Source of the DNA: an uncultured Lachnospiraceae bacterium
Lineage (GTDB): Bacteria > Bacillota > Clostridia > Lachnospirales > Lachnospiraceae
Direction of reading: 5' to 3'
Assembly: GCA_944381485.1 (NCBI GenBank)
Contig: CALWLI010000039.1
Location: 1-64,000 of the forward strand
DNA length: 64,000 bases
Part shown: one piece after another, positions 32,124 through 41,313 of the stretch
How the letters are laid out: each line of letters begins with the position of its first letter
Numbering within the stretch: position 1 is the stretch's first letter
Notes under the pieces: generated by a model
Database searches by the model: none
Seen by the model: only the letters and a program-made list of their open reading frames with translations
What the model was told of the DNA's origin: nothing
Program-made: the position numbers and the translations under genes

Positions 32124-34148
32124 ATGAGGGAAAGATTTGACTGCGCAAGGGAGAGGATAGAAAATATGTCTCTGGATCAGGATGTCATACCTGCATACAG
32201 GGACTATTTCAATAAACTTGCAGATTTCATACTGGGTGCGGCCTCGGAGTTTGACCGTGAGCTTAAGTCGGATGAGCTAATGGAGCTTAACGGAAGGCTT
32301 TACAGCGACATATCAGAGGAAAATTACGGACACTCCTATGCCGAGCCCTGCTATGCCGCGGAAAAGCTTGGAAAGGATATGGCCCCGATACTCAGCATGT
32401 TTTATGTTGAGCTTTTGGGTCTTCCCGCTTTCGGGAGAGAGAAAAATATGGAGGCCTTCACCATCTTGATGGAGACCTTCATTCAGGTCTACAACCTTTT
32501 TGAGGAGGAGGAAGCTCCTTCGGAGAAGGAGGTCAGGGACGTAATATATTCCTATATATATGATTACTGCGCTGACTTTGTAAGGGGGGATATATATGAG
32601 GGCCTTGCGGTAGGGAAAAGCCCGGCTCTAAACATAGTGAAAAACGCGGATCTCTCTGATTCCCGCTATTTATACCTTTTCGGAGAGCCGGTCAGCTCCT
32701 CTGAGCTTGAGACCGCAAAGTTCATGGCTTCACTGCCGGAAGAGAAGGTGAAGCTCATGGCGGATGCATTTACAGAGGGATATATAAGAGGCTTTGCCGT
32801 AACCGGAAGAGACATAAGGAAAAAACAGAGTGTAAGGCTGACCATGCCCCTGGGCTACGAGAGGATGTTCAGGGAGGCTGTGAAGAACTTCGAGAAGGCA
32901 GGCCTTCAGGTTATTATACCGAGGCGGCCCTTGAGGCTCATAAACAAAAGACTCTCGGGCGGATCCCCTGTGGGATTTTACGGACATATAAACAGGGAGC
33001 TTGAGTTTGATCACAGGAATGATATGGCCCTCTTCTGGGGAGACAGGCTTATGGAGCACAAGCTGGAGGCTCTGAGAAACGCCTATGAGGAGCTGGGAAA
33101 AGAGGCCTCAAAGCTTTCCGGAAGGGCTTTTGCAGAGACCTTCGGAGAGAAGAGCTTTGAGCCTGAGATCAAGGAGATGACTCCTTCCTACTCAGAGTAT
33201 CAGGACGGACTGAGAGACAGGTACAACCATGAGGCTATGGAGCTTATACAAAAATACATTCCTGAGGAGGAGACGAGCTTTACCATAATAGCTTGGCCAC
33301 GGCCTGATATAGGAGAGAGATTTCCTGAGGTCTTTGAGGAGGTAATAAAGATAAACACCCTCCCCGAGGCCAGGTACAGGCTTATACAGGAGAGGCTTAT
33401 AGAGGCCCTTGACGAGGCTGAACATATCGAGATAAAAGGCCTTGGGGAAAATGACACGGATATGAAAGTCTTCCTGCATGAACTTAAGGACAGGGATAGG
33501 GAGACCTGTTTTGAAAACTGCCTGGCGGATGTAAACATACCTCTTGGAGAAGTATTTACCTCGCCTGTACTTAAGGGGACGGAGGGCAGGCTTAAGGTGA
33601 GCCTTGTCTACATAGGAGACATACTTTTTAAAGACCTCACCATAGATTTTAAGGACGGCAGAGTTGCTGATTACAGCTGTGAAAACTTCCCTGGAGACAG
33701 ACAGGCGGGAAGAAAGCTTATAGAGGACATCATCTTCAAAAACAAGAAAGAGCTTCCCCTTGGGGAGTTTGCCATAGGAACGAACACCACAGCCTATGCC
33801 GCAGGCAGGAGGCTTGGAATAACAGACAAGCTTCCTATACTTATAGCGGAGAAGATGGGGCCTCACTTTGCTGTCGGAGACACCTGCTACTCCCATGCCG
33901 AGGACTTTAAGGTATATAATCCTGACGGAAAAGAGATAATAGCCCGCTCAAATGAGTGTGCTGATCTGAGAGAGGAGAGCCCTGATAAGGCCTACTTTAA
34001 TGTCCACTGTGACATTACCCTGCCCTATGATGAGACAGGGCTTATTGCCGCCGTGAGAAAAGACGGCAGCAAGACAGAGATAATAAGGGACGGATATTTC
34101 GTGCTTCCGGGTACGGAGGAGCTCAATATCCCTCTTAAGGAAATTTAA
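32124..34148 (+). CDS. M29-family metallo-aminopeptidase with extended N-terminal domain
   Basis: 674 residues from ATG 32124. The C-terminal third carries M29 signatures: NIPLGEVFTSPV, LPLGEFAIGTNT and EKMGPHFAVGDTCYSHAED, which supply the metal-binding Glu, His and Asp residues. Classic M29 enzymes have about 400 residues, and this one has about 250 extra at the N-terminus, a form common in Lachnospiraceae. It should release N-terminal amino acids from peptides in the cytoplasm. GTG 32079 is in frame inside the previous gene, but ATG 32124 with GAGGAGA just upstream is preferred. Confidence 0.85.
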   Translation: MRERFDCARERIENMSLDQDVIPAYRDYFNKLADFILGAASEFDRELKSDELMELNGRLYSDISEENYGHSYAEPCYAAEKLGKDMAPILSMFYVELLGLPAFGREKNMEAFTILMETFIQVYNLFEEEEAPSEKEVRDVIYSYIYDYCADFVRGDIYEGLAVGKSPALNIVKNADLSDSRYLYLFGEPVSSSELETAKFMASLPEEKVKLMADAFTEGYIRGFAVTGRDIRKKQSVRLTMPLGYERMFREAVKNFEKAGLQVIIPRRPLRLINKRLSGGSPVGFYGHINRELEFDHRNDMALFWGDRLMEHKLEALRNAYEELGKEASKLSGRAFAETFGEKSFEPEIKEMTPSYSEYQDGLRDRYNHEAMELIQKYIPEEETSFTIIAWPRPDIGERFPEVFEEVIKINTLPEARYRLIQERLIEALDEAEHIEIKGLGENDTDMKVFLHELKDRDRETCFENCLADVNIPLGEVFTSPVLKGTEGRLKVSLVYIGDILFKDLTIDFKDGRVADYSCENFPGDRQAGRKLIEDIIFKNKKELPLGEFAIGTNTTAYAAGRRLGITDKLPILIAEKMGPHFAVGDTCYSHAEDFKVYNPDGKEIIARSNECADLREESPDKAYFNVHCDITLPYDETGLIAAVRKDGSKTEIIRDGYFVLPGTEELNIPLKEI

Positions 34149-34169
34149 AATACGGAGAGTTTTATATTT

Positions 34170-34817
34170 ATGAGATCTATATACAGAAGAGAATTGCTGA
34201 TACCGGCTTTTATACTTGCGGCATCAATGGCTTTGTCAGCCTGCGGAAATAAAGAGGAAAAGAGCGTCGAGACAAGCACGGAGGTGACTACCGTAGAGGC
34301 TACAGGTGAGACCTACCCTGGGACAGTGGAAGCTACCGACTCCACAGGCTCTGTCTCCGGAAATTTCGGCATCATGCATGCCACGGTGCTGGGCATCCAG
34401 CCGGATGAGACCGAGGGCATAGATATTTACAATCTTCAGGACAAAAACGATACGGAGAATATGTGGTCCATACCTGCGGACCAGATAGGCTCAATAGACG
34501 CTGACATGTCTGTGGGCAGCGAGGTGGCAGTGGCATTTAAGGGGGACATGATAAACGACTATGAGAACGTGGAGTTTATTGCTGTGATACCTGCGGGAAA
34601 CTACATGATATCGTCGGTGGAAGGCACTACCCTTGTAAACGTCATGAGCACCTTTTCGATAAAAGCTGATGACGGTACGGAGATGACCTTTTTGAAGGAC
34701 AACTGCGAGATAGAGGAGGACGCCATGACCGGAGACAGCGGGGAGAGAGTATGCGTATACTACGCCGGATCCTCGGATGGAATAAATTATCCCCTGGCTG
34801 TCTACAAGGGCGAGTGA
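34170..34817 (+). CDS. Lipoprotein of unknown function
   Basis: 215 residues. The signal ends in LSACG with the lipidated Cys at about residue 26, followed by a Thr/Glu/Val-rich linker to about residue 55. The mature domain is beta-rich with no family I recognise. Phrases such as FGIMHATVLGI and GSEVAVAFKGDM suggest an OB or barrel fold repeated twice. It sits 21 bases after the aminopeptidase and may be read through from it. Surface-anchored, function not known. Confidence 0.65.
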   Translation: MRSIYRRELLIPAFILAASMALSACGNKEEKSVETSTEVTTVEATGETYPGTVEATDSTGSVSGNFGIMHATVLGIQPDETEGIDIYNLQDKNDTENMWSIPADQIGSIDADMSVGSEVAVAFKGDMINDYENVEFIAVIPAGNYMISSVEGTTLVNVMSTFSIKADDGTEMTFLKDNCEIEEDAMTGDSGERVCVYYAGSSDGINYPLAVYKGE

Positions 34818-34878
34818 TCCCTGATCAGGCCCAAAGGCGCTGAGCACAGGCTTTATAAATGAAAGGAAGAGACACGAT

Positions 34879-35706
34879 ATGGAAGGCTTCAGATTTGTAA
34901 ACGATGATTTCAGCCCCGCAGTCATAGGGGAGAGCGGACAGTGCTTCAGAATGGTGACTGTGGAGGAGGGCGTCACAGAGCTGGTTGCCCTTGGAGAATG
35001 CTTAAGGCTCAGGGAGGAAGAGGACGGAAGTGTTTTGTTTTCCTGCTCTGAGGAGGATTTTAACAATAAGTGGAAGCATTATTTTGACTTGGACAATGAC
35101 TATGAAAAATACAGGGCCATAGCTCTTCCGGACGACAGCTACCTGAGGGAGGCGGTCAGCTTCGGCAGGGGTATAAGGATACTTAACCAGGAGAGCTGGG
35201 AGATGCTCATAAGCTTTATCATCTCTCAGAGAAAGTCTGTGCCTGCCATAAGGACAGCGGTAGAGCGGCTTTCCCGAAGCTTCGGGAGGCCCTTTGAGAC
35301 AGAGTTTGGAATGAGGTATGCCTTTCCGGAGCCTGAGAGGCTTGCGGCGGCAGACCCGGAGGAGCTTGCGGCCTGCAGTCTGGGCTACAGAGTGCCCTAC
35401 ATTCTTGAGACGGCCCGTGATGTATGTGAGGGCAGACTTGAGCTTACGACTCTTGAAAGCCTTTCCACAGAGGAGCTTATAGAATGCCTGCTCAAGGAAA
35501 AGGGTGTCGGTATAAAGGTGGCAAGCTGCGTCGCTCTCTTCGGATATCACAGGCTGGATGTAGTGCCTGTGGATGTGTGGATGAAGAGAGTTATCGAAAA
35601 TGTTTACGGGGGAGAGCTTCCCCGGGAGTACAAGCCCTATGCAGGGGTAATTCAACAGTACCTTTTTAACTATGCAAGACTTAAAGGATTGAATCAGGGT
35701 CAGTGA
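34879..35706 (+). CDS. OGG-type DNA glycosylase (8-oxoguanine glycosylase/lyase-like)
   Basis: 275 residues. An OGG_N-like N-terminal domain (1-100) precedes the HhH-GPD glycosylase: LISFIISQRKSV, the hairpin GVGIKVASCVALFG with Lys213, and VPVDVWMKR with Asp232. Both the Schiff-base Lys and the catalytic Asp of OGG1 are present, so base removal with lyase activity is expected, on 8-oxoguanine or a related lesion. It may be labelled DNA-3-methyladenine glycosylase 2 in automatic annotation, but the Lys argues for the OGG group. The stop overlaps the next gene. Confidence 0.88.
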   Translation: MEGFRFVNDDFSPAVIGESGQCFRMVTVEEGVTELVALGECLRLREEEDGSVLFSCSEEDFNNKWKHYFDLDNDYEKYRAIALPDDSYLREAVSFGRGIRILNQESWEMLISFIISQRKSVPAIRTAVERLSRSFGRPFETEFGMRYAFPEPERLAAADPEELAACSLGYRVPYILETARDVCEGRLELTTLESLSTEELIECLLKEKGVGIKVASCVALFGYHRLDVVPVDVWMKRVIENVYGGELPREYKPYAGVIQQYLFNYARLKGLNQGQ

Positions 35707-37193
35707 TGATATTAAAAGAGGGTATAAAAAGAATAATGTCCTTGGCGGCCGTTATTGTATATACGGTTTCTCTTATACTATTTACATTGACCCTTGGGGC
35801 GGGGGAGAGCTACGGGGCTGTAAGCTGGCCTTCTCTTTCTCAGTCCGTGAATGCGGGGGCCGCCATATGCATGGATGCTGATACGGAGGCTATCCTTTAC
35901 GGCAAAAATATAAATTCCAAAATGTACCCTGCAAGTATTACAAAGATAATGACGGCCATACTGGTCCTTGAGAACTGCGACATGGATGAGGAGGTCACAT
36001 TTTCACAGACCGCCTTAAACAGCCTGGAGCCGGGGGCAGTGACGGCACGGACCTCAGTGGGAGATGTGCTCACAGTAAGAGACTGTATGTATGCCATGCT
36101 CTACAGGTCGGCAAACGAGGTTGCCAATGCACTTGCCGAGCATGTGGCGGGAAGCATATCCGCCTTTGCCGACATGATGAATGCAAAGGCCCGTGAGCTG
36201 GGCTGCACCAACACCCACTTTGTAAATCCCTCAGGGCTTCACGACAGCGAGCATTATACTACCGCCCACGATATGGCCCTGATAGCAAAGGCTGCCATGA
36301 ACGATCCCCGCTTTCTTGAGCTGGAGGATGATGAGAACTACAGGATAGGCCCTACACAGGAAGTACCTCAGGGCATGCTGGTGACCATAGGCCACAAGAT
36401 GCTGAGGTCCTCCGGGGGCTACACGGACAGCAGAGTTGTGGGAGGAAAGACCGGATATACCTCGGCTGCCGGAAACACACTTGTCACCATGGCTGAGGAT
36501 GACGGCAGAAGGCTGGTGGCCGTTGTCCTTGCGGACAGGAATCCTGCCCACTATACGGATACAAAGGCCATGCTCGATCTGGGATTTTCATCCTTTACTA
36601 ATGTGAGTGCCGAGGGACTTCTTGACATTGACGCTCTTGAACAGAGATTTGTCACGGACGGGGTTATCCCCGAGAGCGCAAACAATCTTAAGACTGACAG
36701 GCCTCTCTATCTGACAGTTCCCACAGGGACGACCACAGACGGAGTCACCACGGATTTTGAGTACAATGTCTCACAAAACGCTCCCGAGGGGGCTGTGGCA
36801 AAGGTGGATTTTCTTATGGGAGATCACACCGCCGGATCCTATTTTATATTGAATGAGAGGGAGTCCTCTCTCTCCATCCTGGATGTGTCCACCGGAACAA
36901 AGGTGGCCGTAATATCAGTGAGCCTTGCAACCATAGGTGGAATCGCCGCCTTCCTTCTTCTTGGAGGAGGAACAGCCTACCATGCTCACAATGTAAGCCT
37001 TGAGAAGAAAAAGCTTCAGAGGATGAAGGAGAACCGCAGAAGAAGGCTGGAGTCCATGGGCATAAGCGAGGACGAGTTCAGGAGGCTTGTGGAGAACAGG
37101 AAAAAGACTCAGGACTTAAACCGCACAAGGGACAGACAGAGAAACAAGACGACAAACTTCAGAGGCAAGGGGAGGCCGAGAAACAAGGGTTAG
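35706..37193 (+). CDS. D-alanyl-D-alanine carboxypeptidase (S11, DacF-like)
   Basis: 495 residues. A signal/anchor helix (about 10-32) leads to an S11 penicillin-binding domain with S77xxK80 (ASITK), the SAN triad in YRSANEV and KTG in VGGKTGYT. A beta-rich PBP5_C-like part follows, then a C-terminal membrane helix near residue 400-425 and a very basic cytoplasmic tail, which is unusual as most family members end in an amphipathic helix. It trims the terminal D-Ala from peptidoglycan stem peptides. GTG 35703 and ATG 35706 both overlap the glycosylase stop; ATG is chosen. Confidence 0.9.
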   Translation: MILKEGIKRIMSLAAVIVYTVSLILFTLTLGAGESYGAVSWPSLSQSVNAGAAICMDADTEAILYGKNINSKMYPASITKIMTAILVLENCDMDEEVTFSQTALNSLEPGAVTARTSVGDVLTVRDCMYAMLYRSANEVANALAEHVAGSISAFADMMNAKARELGCTNTHFVNPSGLHDSEHYTTAHDMALIAKAAMNDPRFLELEDDENYRIGPTQEVPQGMLVTIGHKMLRSSGGYTDSRVVGGKTGYTSAAGNTLVTMAEDDGRRLVAVVLADRNPAHYTDTKAMLDLGFSSFTNVSAEGLLDIDALEQRFVTDGVIPESANNLKTDRPLYLTVPTGTTTDGVTTDFEYNVSQNAPEGAVAKVDFLMGDHTAGSYFILNERESSLSILDVSTGTKVAVISVSLATIGGIAAFLLLGGGTAYHAHNVSLEKKKLQRMKENRRRRLESMGISEDEFRRLVENRKKTQDLNRTRDRQRNKTTNFRGKGRPRNKG

Positions 37194-37195
37194 AC

Positions 37196-37636
37196 ATGAG
37201 GATCATGGACAGGATAAAGAACATACTGTTTAACAGGGAGCTTATCGCATATATAATCATAGGCGTTCTTACAACGTTGGTAAATCTTATTGTTTTTGCC
37301 GCTGTGAACGAGTACGCAAAAAGCCTGGGATTTTCGGTGAGCTTTGCCTCGAAGGCGGCATATGTGCTGGCGTTTATAGCCGCAGTACTGTTTGCCTACT
37401 GGACAAACAAGCTCATAGTATTCAGAAGCTTCCGCATGAAGCCCTCCTATCTTCTCAAGGAGTTCGGGGGATTTGTGTCTGCCAGGATAATAAGCGGTGT
37501 CATAACCTTTATTCTAATGGCTGTATGTGTGGACTTAATTAAAATGAATGAATATTTGGCCTGGCTCCTAACCTCTATCTTCAATGTGGTGTTCAACTAT
37601 GTGGCCGGCAAGTTTTATATATTCAAGAATGAATGA
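37196..37636 (+). CDS. GtrA family membrane protein
   Basis: 146 residues and four membrane helices. LIAYIIIGVLTTLVNLIVF is the family opening, FAYWTNKLIVF the conserved loop and SIFNVVFNYVAGKFYIFK the closing block. GtrA proteins help pass undecaprenyl-linked sugars across the membrane for decoration of wall polymers or O-antigen. It begins two bases after the carboxypeptidase stop and is followed 43 bases later by a YfhO-family gene, which is a typical partner. No separate CsbB-type glycosyltransferase is present. Confidence 0.88.
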   Translation: MRIMDRIKNILFNRELIAYIIIGVLTTLVNLIVFAAVNEYAKSLGFSVSFASKAAYVLAFIAAVLFAYWTNKLIVFRSFRMKPSYLLKEFGGFVSARIISGVITFILMAVCVDLIKMNEYLAWLLTSIFNVVFNYVAGKFYIFKNE

Positions 37637-37678
37637 TTAATGATCTCAGAACCATAAGGGGAGGGACCGGTTAAAGCT

Positions 37679-40600
37679 ATGAATATAAGAAGTAAAAAAT
37701 CATATCATACAGGAAGCCTTGGGGGCAGTCTTTGGACGGACAACGCCCTCAAGGCCGCATTTTTTATTCCTGTAGTCATAATGGTTATCATATTTTTTGC
37801 AAGAGGCATCTTTCCCTTCGGCGAGGAGACCTTCCTGAGGACTGATATGTATCATCAGTACGCTCCCTTTTTCTCGGAGTTTCAGTATAAGCTTCAAAAC
37901 GGAGGGAGCCTTTTGTACAGCTGGGACATAGGCATGGGAGTGAACTTTGCCGCCCTCTATGCCTACTACCTGGCAAGCCCCTTAAACTGGCTGATTATAT
38001 TAGTGCCCAAGGCCTATATCCTGGAGTTTATGACCTACATGATAGTGTTAAAGATAGGCTTAAGCTCCCTCTCCATGGCTTGGTACCTGAGAAAGAGCCT
38101 TGGTACAAGAGATTTCGGAGTGGCCGCCTTCGGCATATTTTACGGCCTTTCAGGCTACATGGCTGCCTACTCATGGAATATAATGTGGCTTGACTGCATA
38201 CTTTTGTTCCCCCTTGTCATATACGGACTGGAAAAGCTGGTAAAGGAAGGCAGGGGGCTTATGTACAGCCTGTGCCTGGGGCTCTGCATACTGTCAAACT
38301 ATTATATTTCCTATATGATATGCATATTCATGGTAATATATTTTGTTGCCATGCAGATAATACTAAGGCCCTATGACTTCAGAGAGTTTACAGGAAGAAT
38401 CTTAAGATTTGCCCTTTTCTCTCTGCTTGCCGGAGGCTTTGCCGCAGTTACCCTCATACCGGAGGCCATGGCTCTGCAGTCCACCGCCTCCGCCTCGGTG
38501 AATTTCCCTCAGACCTTCACAAGATATTTTACGGTGATAGATATGTTCGCAAGGCATATGGTAAATGTGGAGACCGAGCAGGGACTTAACCACTGGCCTA
38601 ATATATACTGCGGCGTCGCGGTAATAATGCTCTTTGCCGTGTATATGCTTACAAAAAAGATAAGTGTCAGGGAGAAGGCCGTATACTGCAGTATGCTCTT
38701 TATATTCTTTGTGAGCTTTGCTGTAAATGTGCTGAACTTCATATGGCACGGATTTCATTATCCCAACAGCCTGCCCTGCAGGCAGTCCTTCATATATATA
38801 TTCCTGATGCTCTATATGTGCTACAGAGTATATATGAACCTTGGGGATATATCCATGAGAAACATAGGGGCAGGCTATCTCTTCTCCATAGCCTTCGTGC
38901 TTATCTGTGAAAAGACAGTTACGGCAAAGCATTTTCACTTTTCTGTCTTCTATCTCAGCATAGTTTTTATCAGCCTTTATGCCCTTCTGATCTACCTGTG
39001 GAAGCGTAGAAGGATAGGGATAAATACGGCAATTATTTTGCTTATAAGCTTTATAACTATAGAAAATACAATTAATACGGCTGTAACCAGTATAACAACC
39101 ACTTCCAGAACGGCATACACGGAGGATAATAAGGATGTCATCACTCTTGTGGACAGCCTTGTACCCTCATCGGAATTTTTCAGGGTCGAGAAGAATCCTG
39201 TCAAGACAAAGAACGACGGAGCCTGGATGAATTACCCCTCGGTCTCACTTTTTTCGTCAGTGGCAAATGCGGATATAACAGACTTCTTCAAGGCTGTGGG
39301 CTGTGAGGGCTCTACAAATGCCTACGCTCTCACAGGCTCCACGCCTCTCATGAACATGCTTTTTTCCGTGAAGTACTCCATATATGACGCGCCTCAAAAT
39401 GACGGCGAGGGAAAAAGATTTCTGGAGAGCATAGGGAATACCTGGCTCTACGAGAACAATTACTCTCTCTCGGTAGGCTTCATGATGCCTCAGGGCATGA
39501 GCGGCTGGGCGCTGGACTTTGATGATCCTGCCCTTGTACAGGACGATCTGTGCAGAGCCCTGGGGACGGATGCCGTCCTGGTGCCCAACGAGACTCTCGG
39601 GGATGAAAACGGAGGCACCTATACCGTGACCATAGGTGATGCCGGGGAGTACTATACCTACATAAAGAATCCCGGAGTAAAGGACGTAAGCGTCGAGAAG
39701 GACGGAGTGAGCACCAAGGTCGAGAACGTGGACAGGGGATACTTTGTGGAGCTGGGTGAGTGCAGCAGGGGAGAGGTGATCACTATAAGATCCGAGACAG
39801 ACGGGCAGGATATTATGGCGGAGACCTACAGATTCGATTATGGAGCCCTGAAGCAGGTGTACTCAAAGCTCTCTCAAAATGAACTGCAGCTGACATCCTG
39901 GACAGACAGCAGCCTCAGAGGGAATATCGACGCGGGAGTAGGGGGGATCATGTTCACCTCCATACCCTATGATGAGGGCTGGAAGGTGCTGGTGGACGGA
40001 GAGGAGGTCATTCCCCAGAAGATTTTTGACAGCTTTATGGGCATAGCCCTCACCTCCGGGGAACATTATATAGAGCTTTCTTATATGCCTGAGGGCCTTT
40101 TGGAGGGAGCTGTAATAAGTCTTATCTCCGTGGGAATAATGCTGATCATTTTCCTTGTGGGTATCATAAGAAGAAGATCTGAGGATGACTATGACTACGA
40201 TGATCCTTATCAGGATCCTGAGCTTGAGAAAGGCTTCTTTGATGAGCTTTCCGATGAACCGGACCTTGAGAAAGAGGCGATTGATACAGAAGATGTAGAA
40301 AAAACGGATACCGGGACAAAAGCCGGTGAGCCGAAAAACGGTGAAAAAAAATCTTCAGGGATATTGGACGAGCTTTCGGAGGAGCTTGGCTTTGACTTTT
40401 CAAAAACCAAGAATGAGCTTATGGACAGGCTGGAATCCATGGAGGACATTGACGAGCCTGAAAAGGGCTTTGACGGGCGGGAGAAGGCCGAGCCTGAAGC
40501 TTTCACAAATTCAAAGTATCCGCGGGAAAGCCGGGAGCATAGTCTTAATACAGACGAGATAATCGAGAGATTTATGGAAGAGAAAAGTAAATTTTCAGAG

Positions 40601-40684
40601 GATATAAGCCCTGAGGGAAGTACCTCTGATGAGCTGAGTGAACTTACGGGAAAGCTTTCCCGTAAGGGGAGGGATCAGGCATGA
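37679..40684 (+). CDS. YfhO family membrane protein with acidic cytoplasmic tail
   Basis: 1001 residues. About twelve membrane helices lie in the first 500 residues, from FIPVVIMVIIFFARG onward. The conserved YfhO stretches PFGEETFLRTDMYHQY and FYGLSGYMAAYSWNIMWLD are present, and an outer soluble domain covers about 500-820. After a final helix (about 803-825) comes a 175-residue acidic, low-complexity tail rich in Glu, Asp, Ser and Lys. YfhO proteins are GT-C-type enzymes that add sugar from a lipid carrier to lipoteichoic acid or similar. The tail is not a usual part of the family. It overlaps the next start by four bases. Confidence 0.87.
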   Translation: MNIRSKKSYHTGSLGGSLWTDNALKAAFFIPVVIMVIIFFARGIFPFGEETFLRTDMYHQYAPFFSEFQYKLQNGGSLLYSWDIGMGVNFAALYAYYLASPLNWLIILVPKAYILEFMTYMIVLKIGLSSLSMAWYLRKSLGTRDFGVAAFGIFYGLSGYMAAYSWNIMWLDCILLFPLVIYGLEKLVKEGRGLMYSLCLGLCILSNYYISYMICIFMVIYFVAMQIILRPYDFREFTGRILRFALFSLLAGGFAAVTLIPEAMALQSTASASVNFPQTFTRYFTVIDMFARHMVNVETEQGLNHWPNIYCGVAVIMLFAVYMLTKKISVREKAVYCSMLFIFFVSFAVNVLNFIWHGFHYPNSLPCRQSFIYIFLMLYMCYRVYMNLGDISMRNIGAGYLFSIAFVLICEKTVTAKHFHFSVFYLSIVFISLYALLIYLWKRRRIGINTAIILLISFITIENTINTAVTSITTTSRTAYTEDNKDVITLVDSLVPSSEFFRVEKNPVKTKNDGAWMNYPSVSLFSSVANADITDFFKAVGCEGSTNAYALTGSTPLMNMLFSVKYSIYDAPQNDGEGKRFLESIGNTWLYENNYSLSVGFMMPQGMSGWALDFDDPALVQDDLCRALGTDAVLVPNETLGDENGGTYTVTIGDAGEYYTYIKNPGVKDVSVEKDGVSTKVENVDRGYFVELGECSRGEVITIRSETDGQDIMAETYRFDYGALKQVYSKLSQNELQLTSWTDSSLRGNIDAGVGGIMFTSIPYDEGWKVLVDGEEVIPQKIFDSFMGIALTSGEHYIELSYMPEGLLEGAVISLISVGIMLIIFLVGIIRRRSEDDYDYDDPYQDPELEKGFFDELSDEPDLEKEAIDTEDVEKTDTGTKAGEPKNGEKKSSGILDELSEELGFDFSKTKNELMDRLESMEDIDEPEKGFDGREKAEPEAFTNSKYPRESREHSLNTDEIIERFMEEKSKFSEDISPEGSTSDELSELTGKLSRKGRDQA

Positions 40685-41313
40685 ATATAGAAAATATGAC
40701 GATAGGGGGGTTTGCAAAAAGTCTGGCATCCTCAGCCCCTGTTCCGGGAGGAGGAGCCACATCCTCCCTTGCGGGAGCACTGGGGGCCTCGCTGGGCTCT
40801 ATGGTCGCTCATCTCACTGCAGGCAAAAAAAAATATGCCGACTTTGAGGAGAGAGTACAGGAGCTCATACCTGAGCTGGAGGAGATAAGAGAGAGGTTTT
40901 TAAGGCTTTCCGAGGAGGACGAGATAAACTTTCTGCCCCTCTCCAAAGCCTACAAGCTTCCGAGGAATACTCCGGAGGAGAAGGCTCAAAGGGAAGAGGT
41001 CATGGAAGCTGCCCTTAAGCTTGCCTGCGAGGCGCCCTTTAAGAGCCTGGAGCTGGCCCTCCATACCATAGAGATACTGGCGGAGCTTAAGGACAGGGGC
41101 TCCAGGCTTGCCGTAAGCGATACCGGCTCAGGCCTTAAGCTTATGGAGGCAGCCCTGTCGGCCTCCCTTCTGAATATCTTTGTCAACACCAATATGATGA
41201 AGAACAGGGAGTATGCCAAGGGATTGAACGACAGAGCCCTGGATATTTACAGGAGAGGCAGAGAGGACTGCGTAAGGATATATGCAGAGATAGTGGAGGA
41301 GCTGTCGAGATGA
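40681..41313 (+). CDS. fchA: Cyclodeaminase/cyclohydrolase family protein (FchA-like)
   Basis: 210 residues, all-alpha fold of formiminotetrahydrofolate cyclodeaminase. SSAPVPGGGATSSLAGALG is the family nucleophile loop, followed by MVAHLTAGKKKY. It converts 5-formimino- to 5,10-methenyl-tetrahydrofolate, or acts as methenyl-THF cyclohydrolase. Overlaps by four bases with both neighbours (ATGA), and FolD follows, so the two form a one-carbon unit. No histidine or purine degradation gene is nearby, so the cyclohydrolase role is the more likely one. Confidence 0.88.
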   Translation: MNIENMTIGGFAKSLASSAPVPGGGATSSLAGALGASLGSMVAHLTAGKKKYADFEERVQELIPELEEIRERFLRLSEEDEINFLPLSKAYKLPRNTPEEKAQREEVMEAALKLACEAPFKSLELALHTIEILAELKDRGSRLAVSDTGSGLKLMEAALSASLLNIFVNTNMMKNREYAKGLNDRALDIYRRGREDCVRIYAEIVEELSR

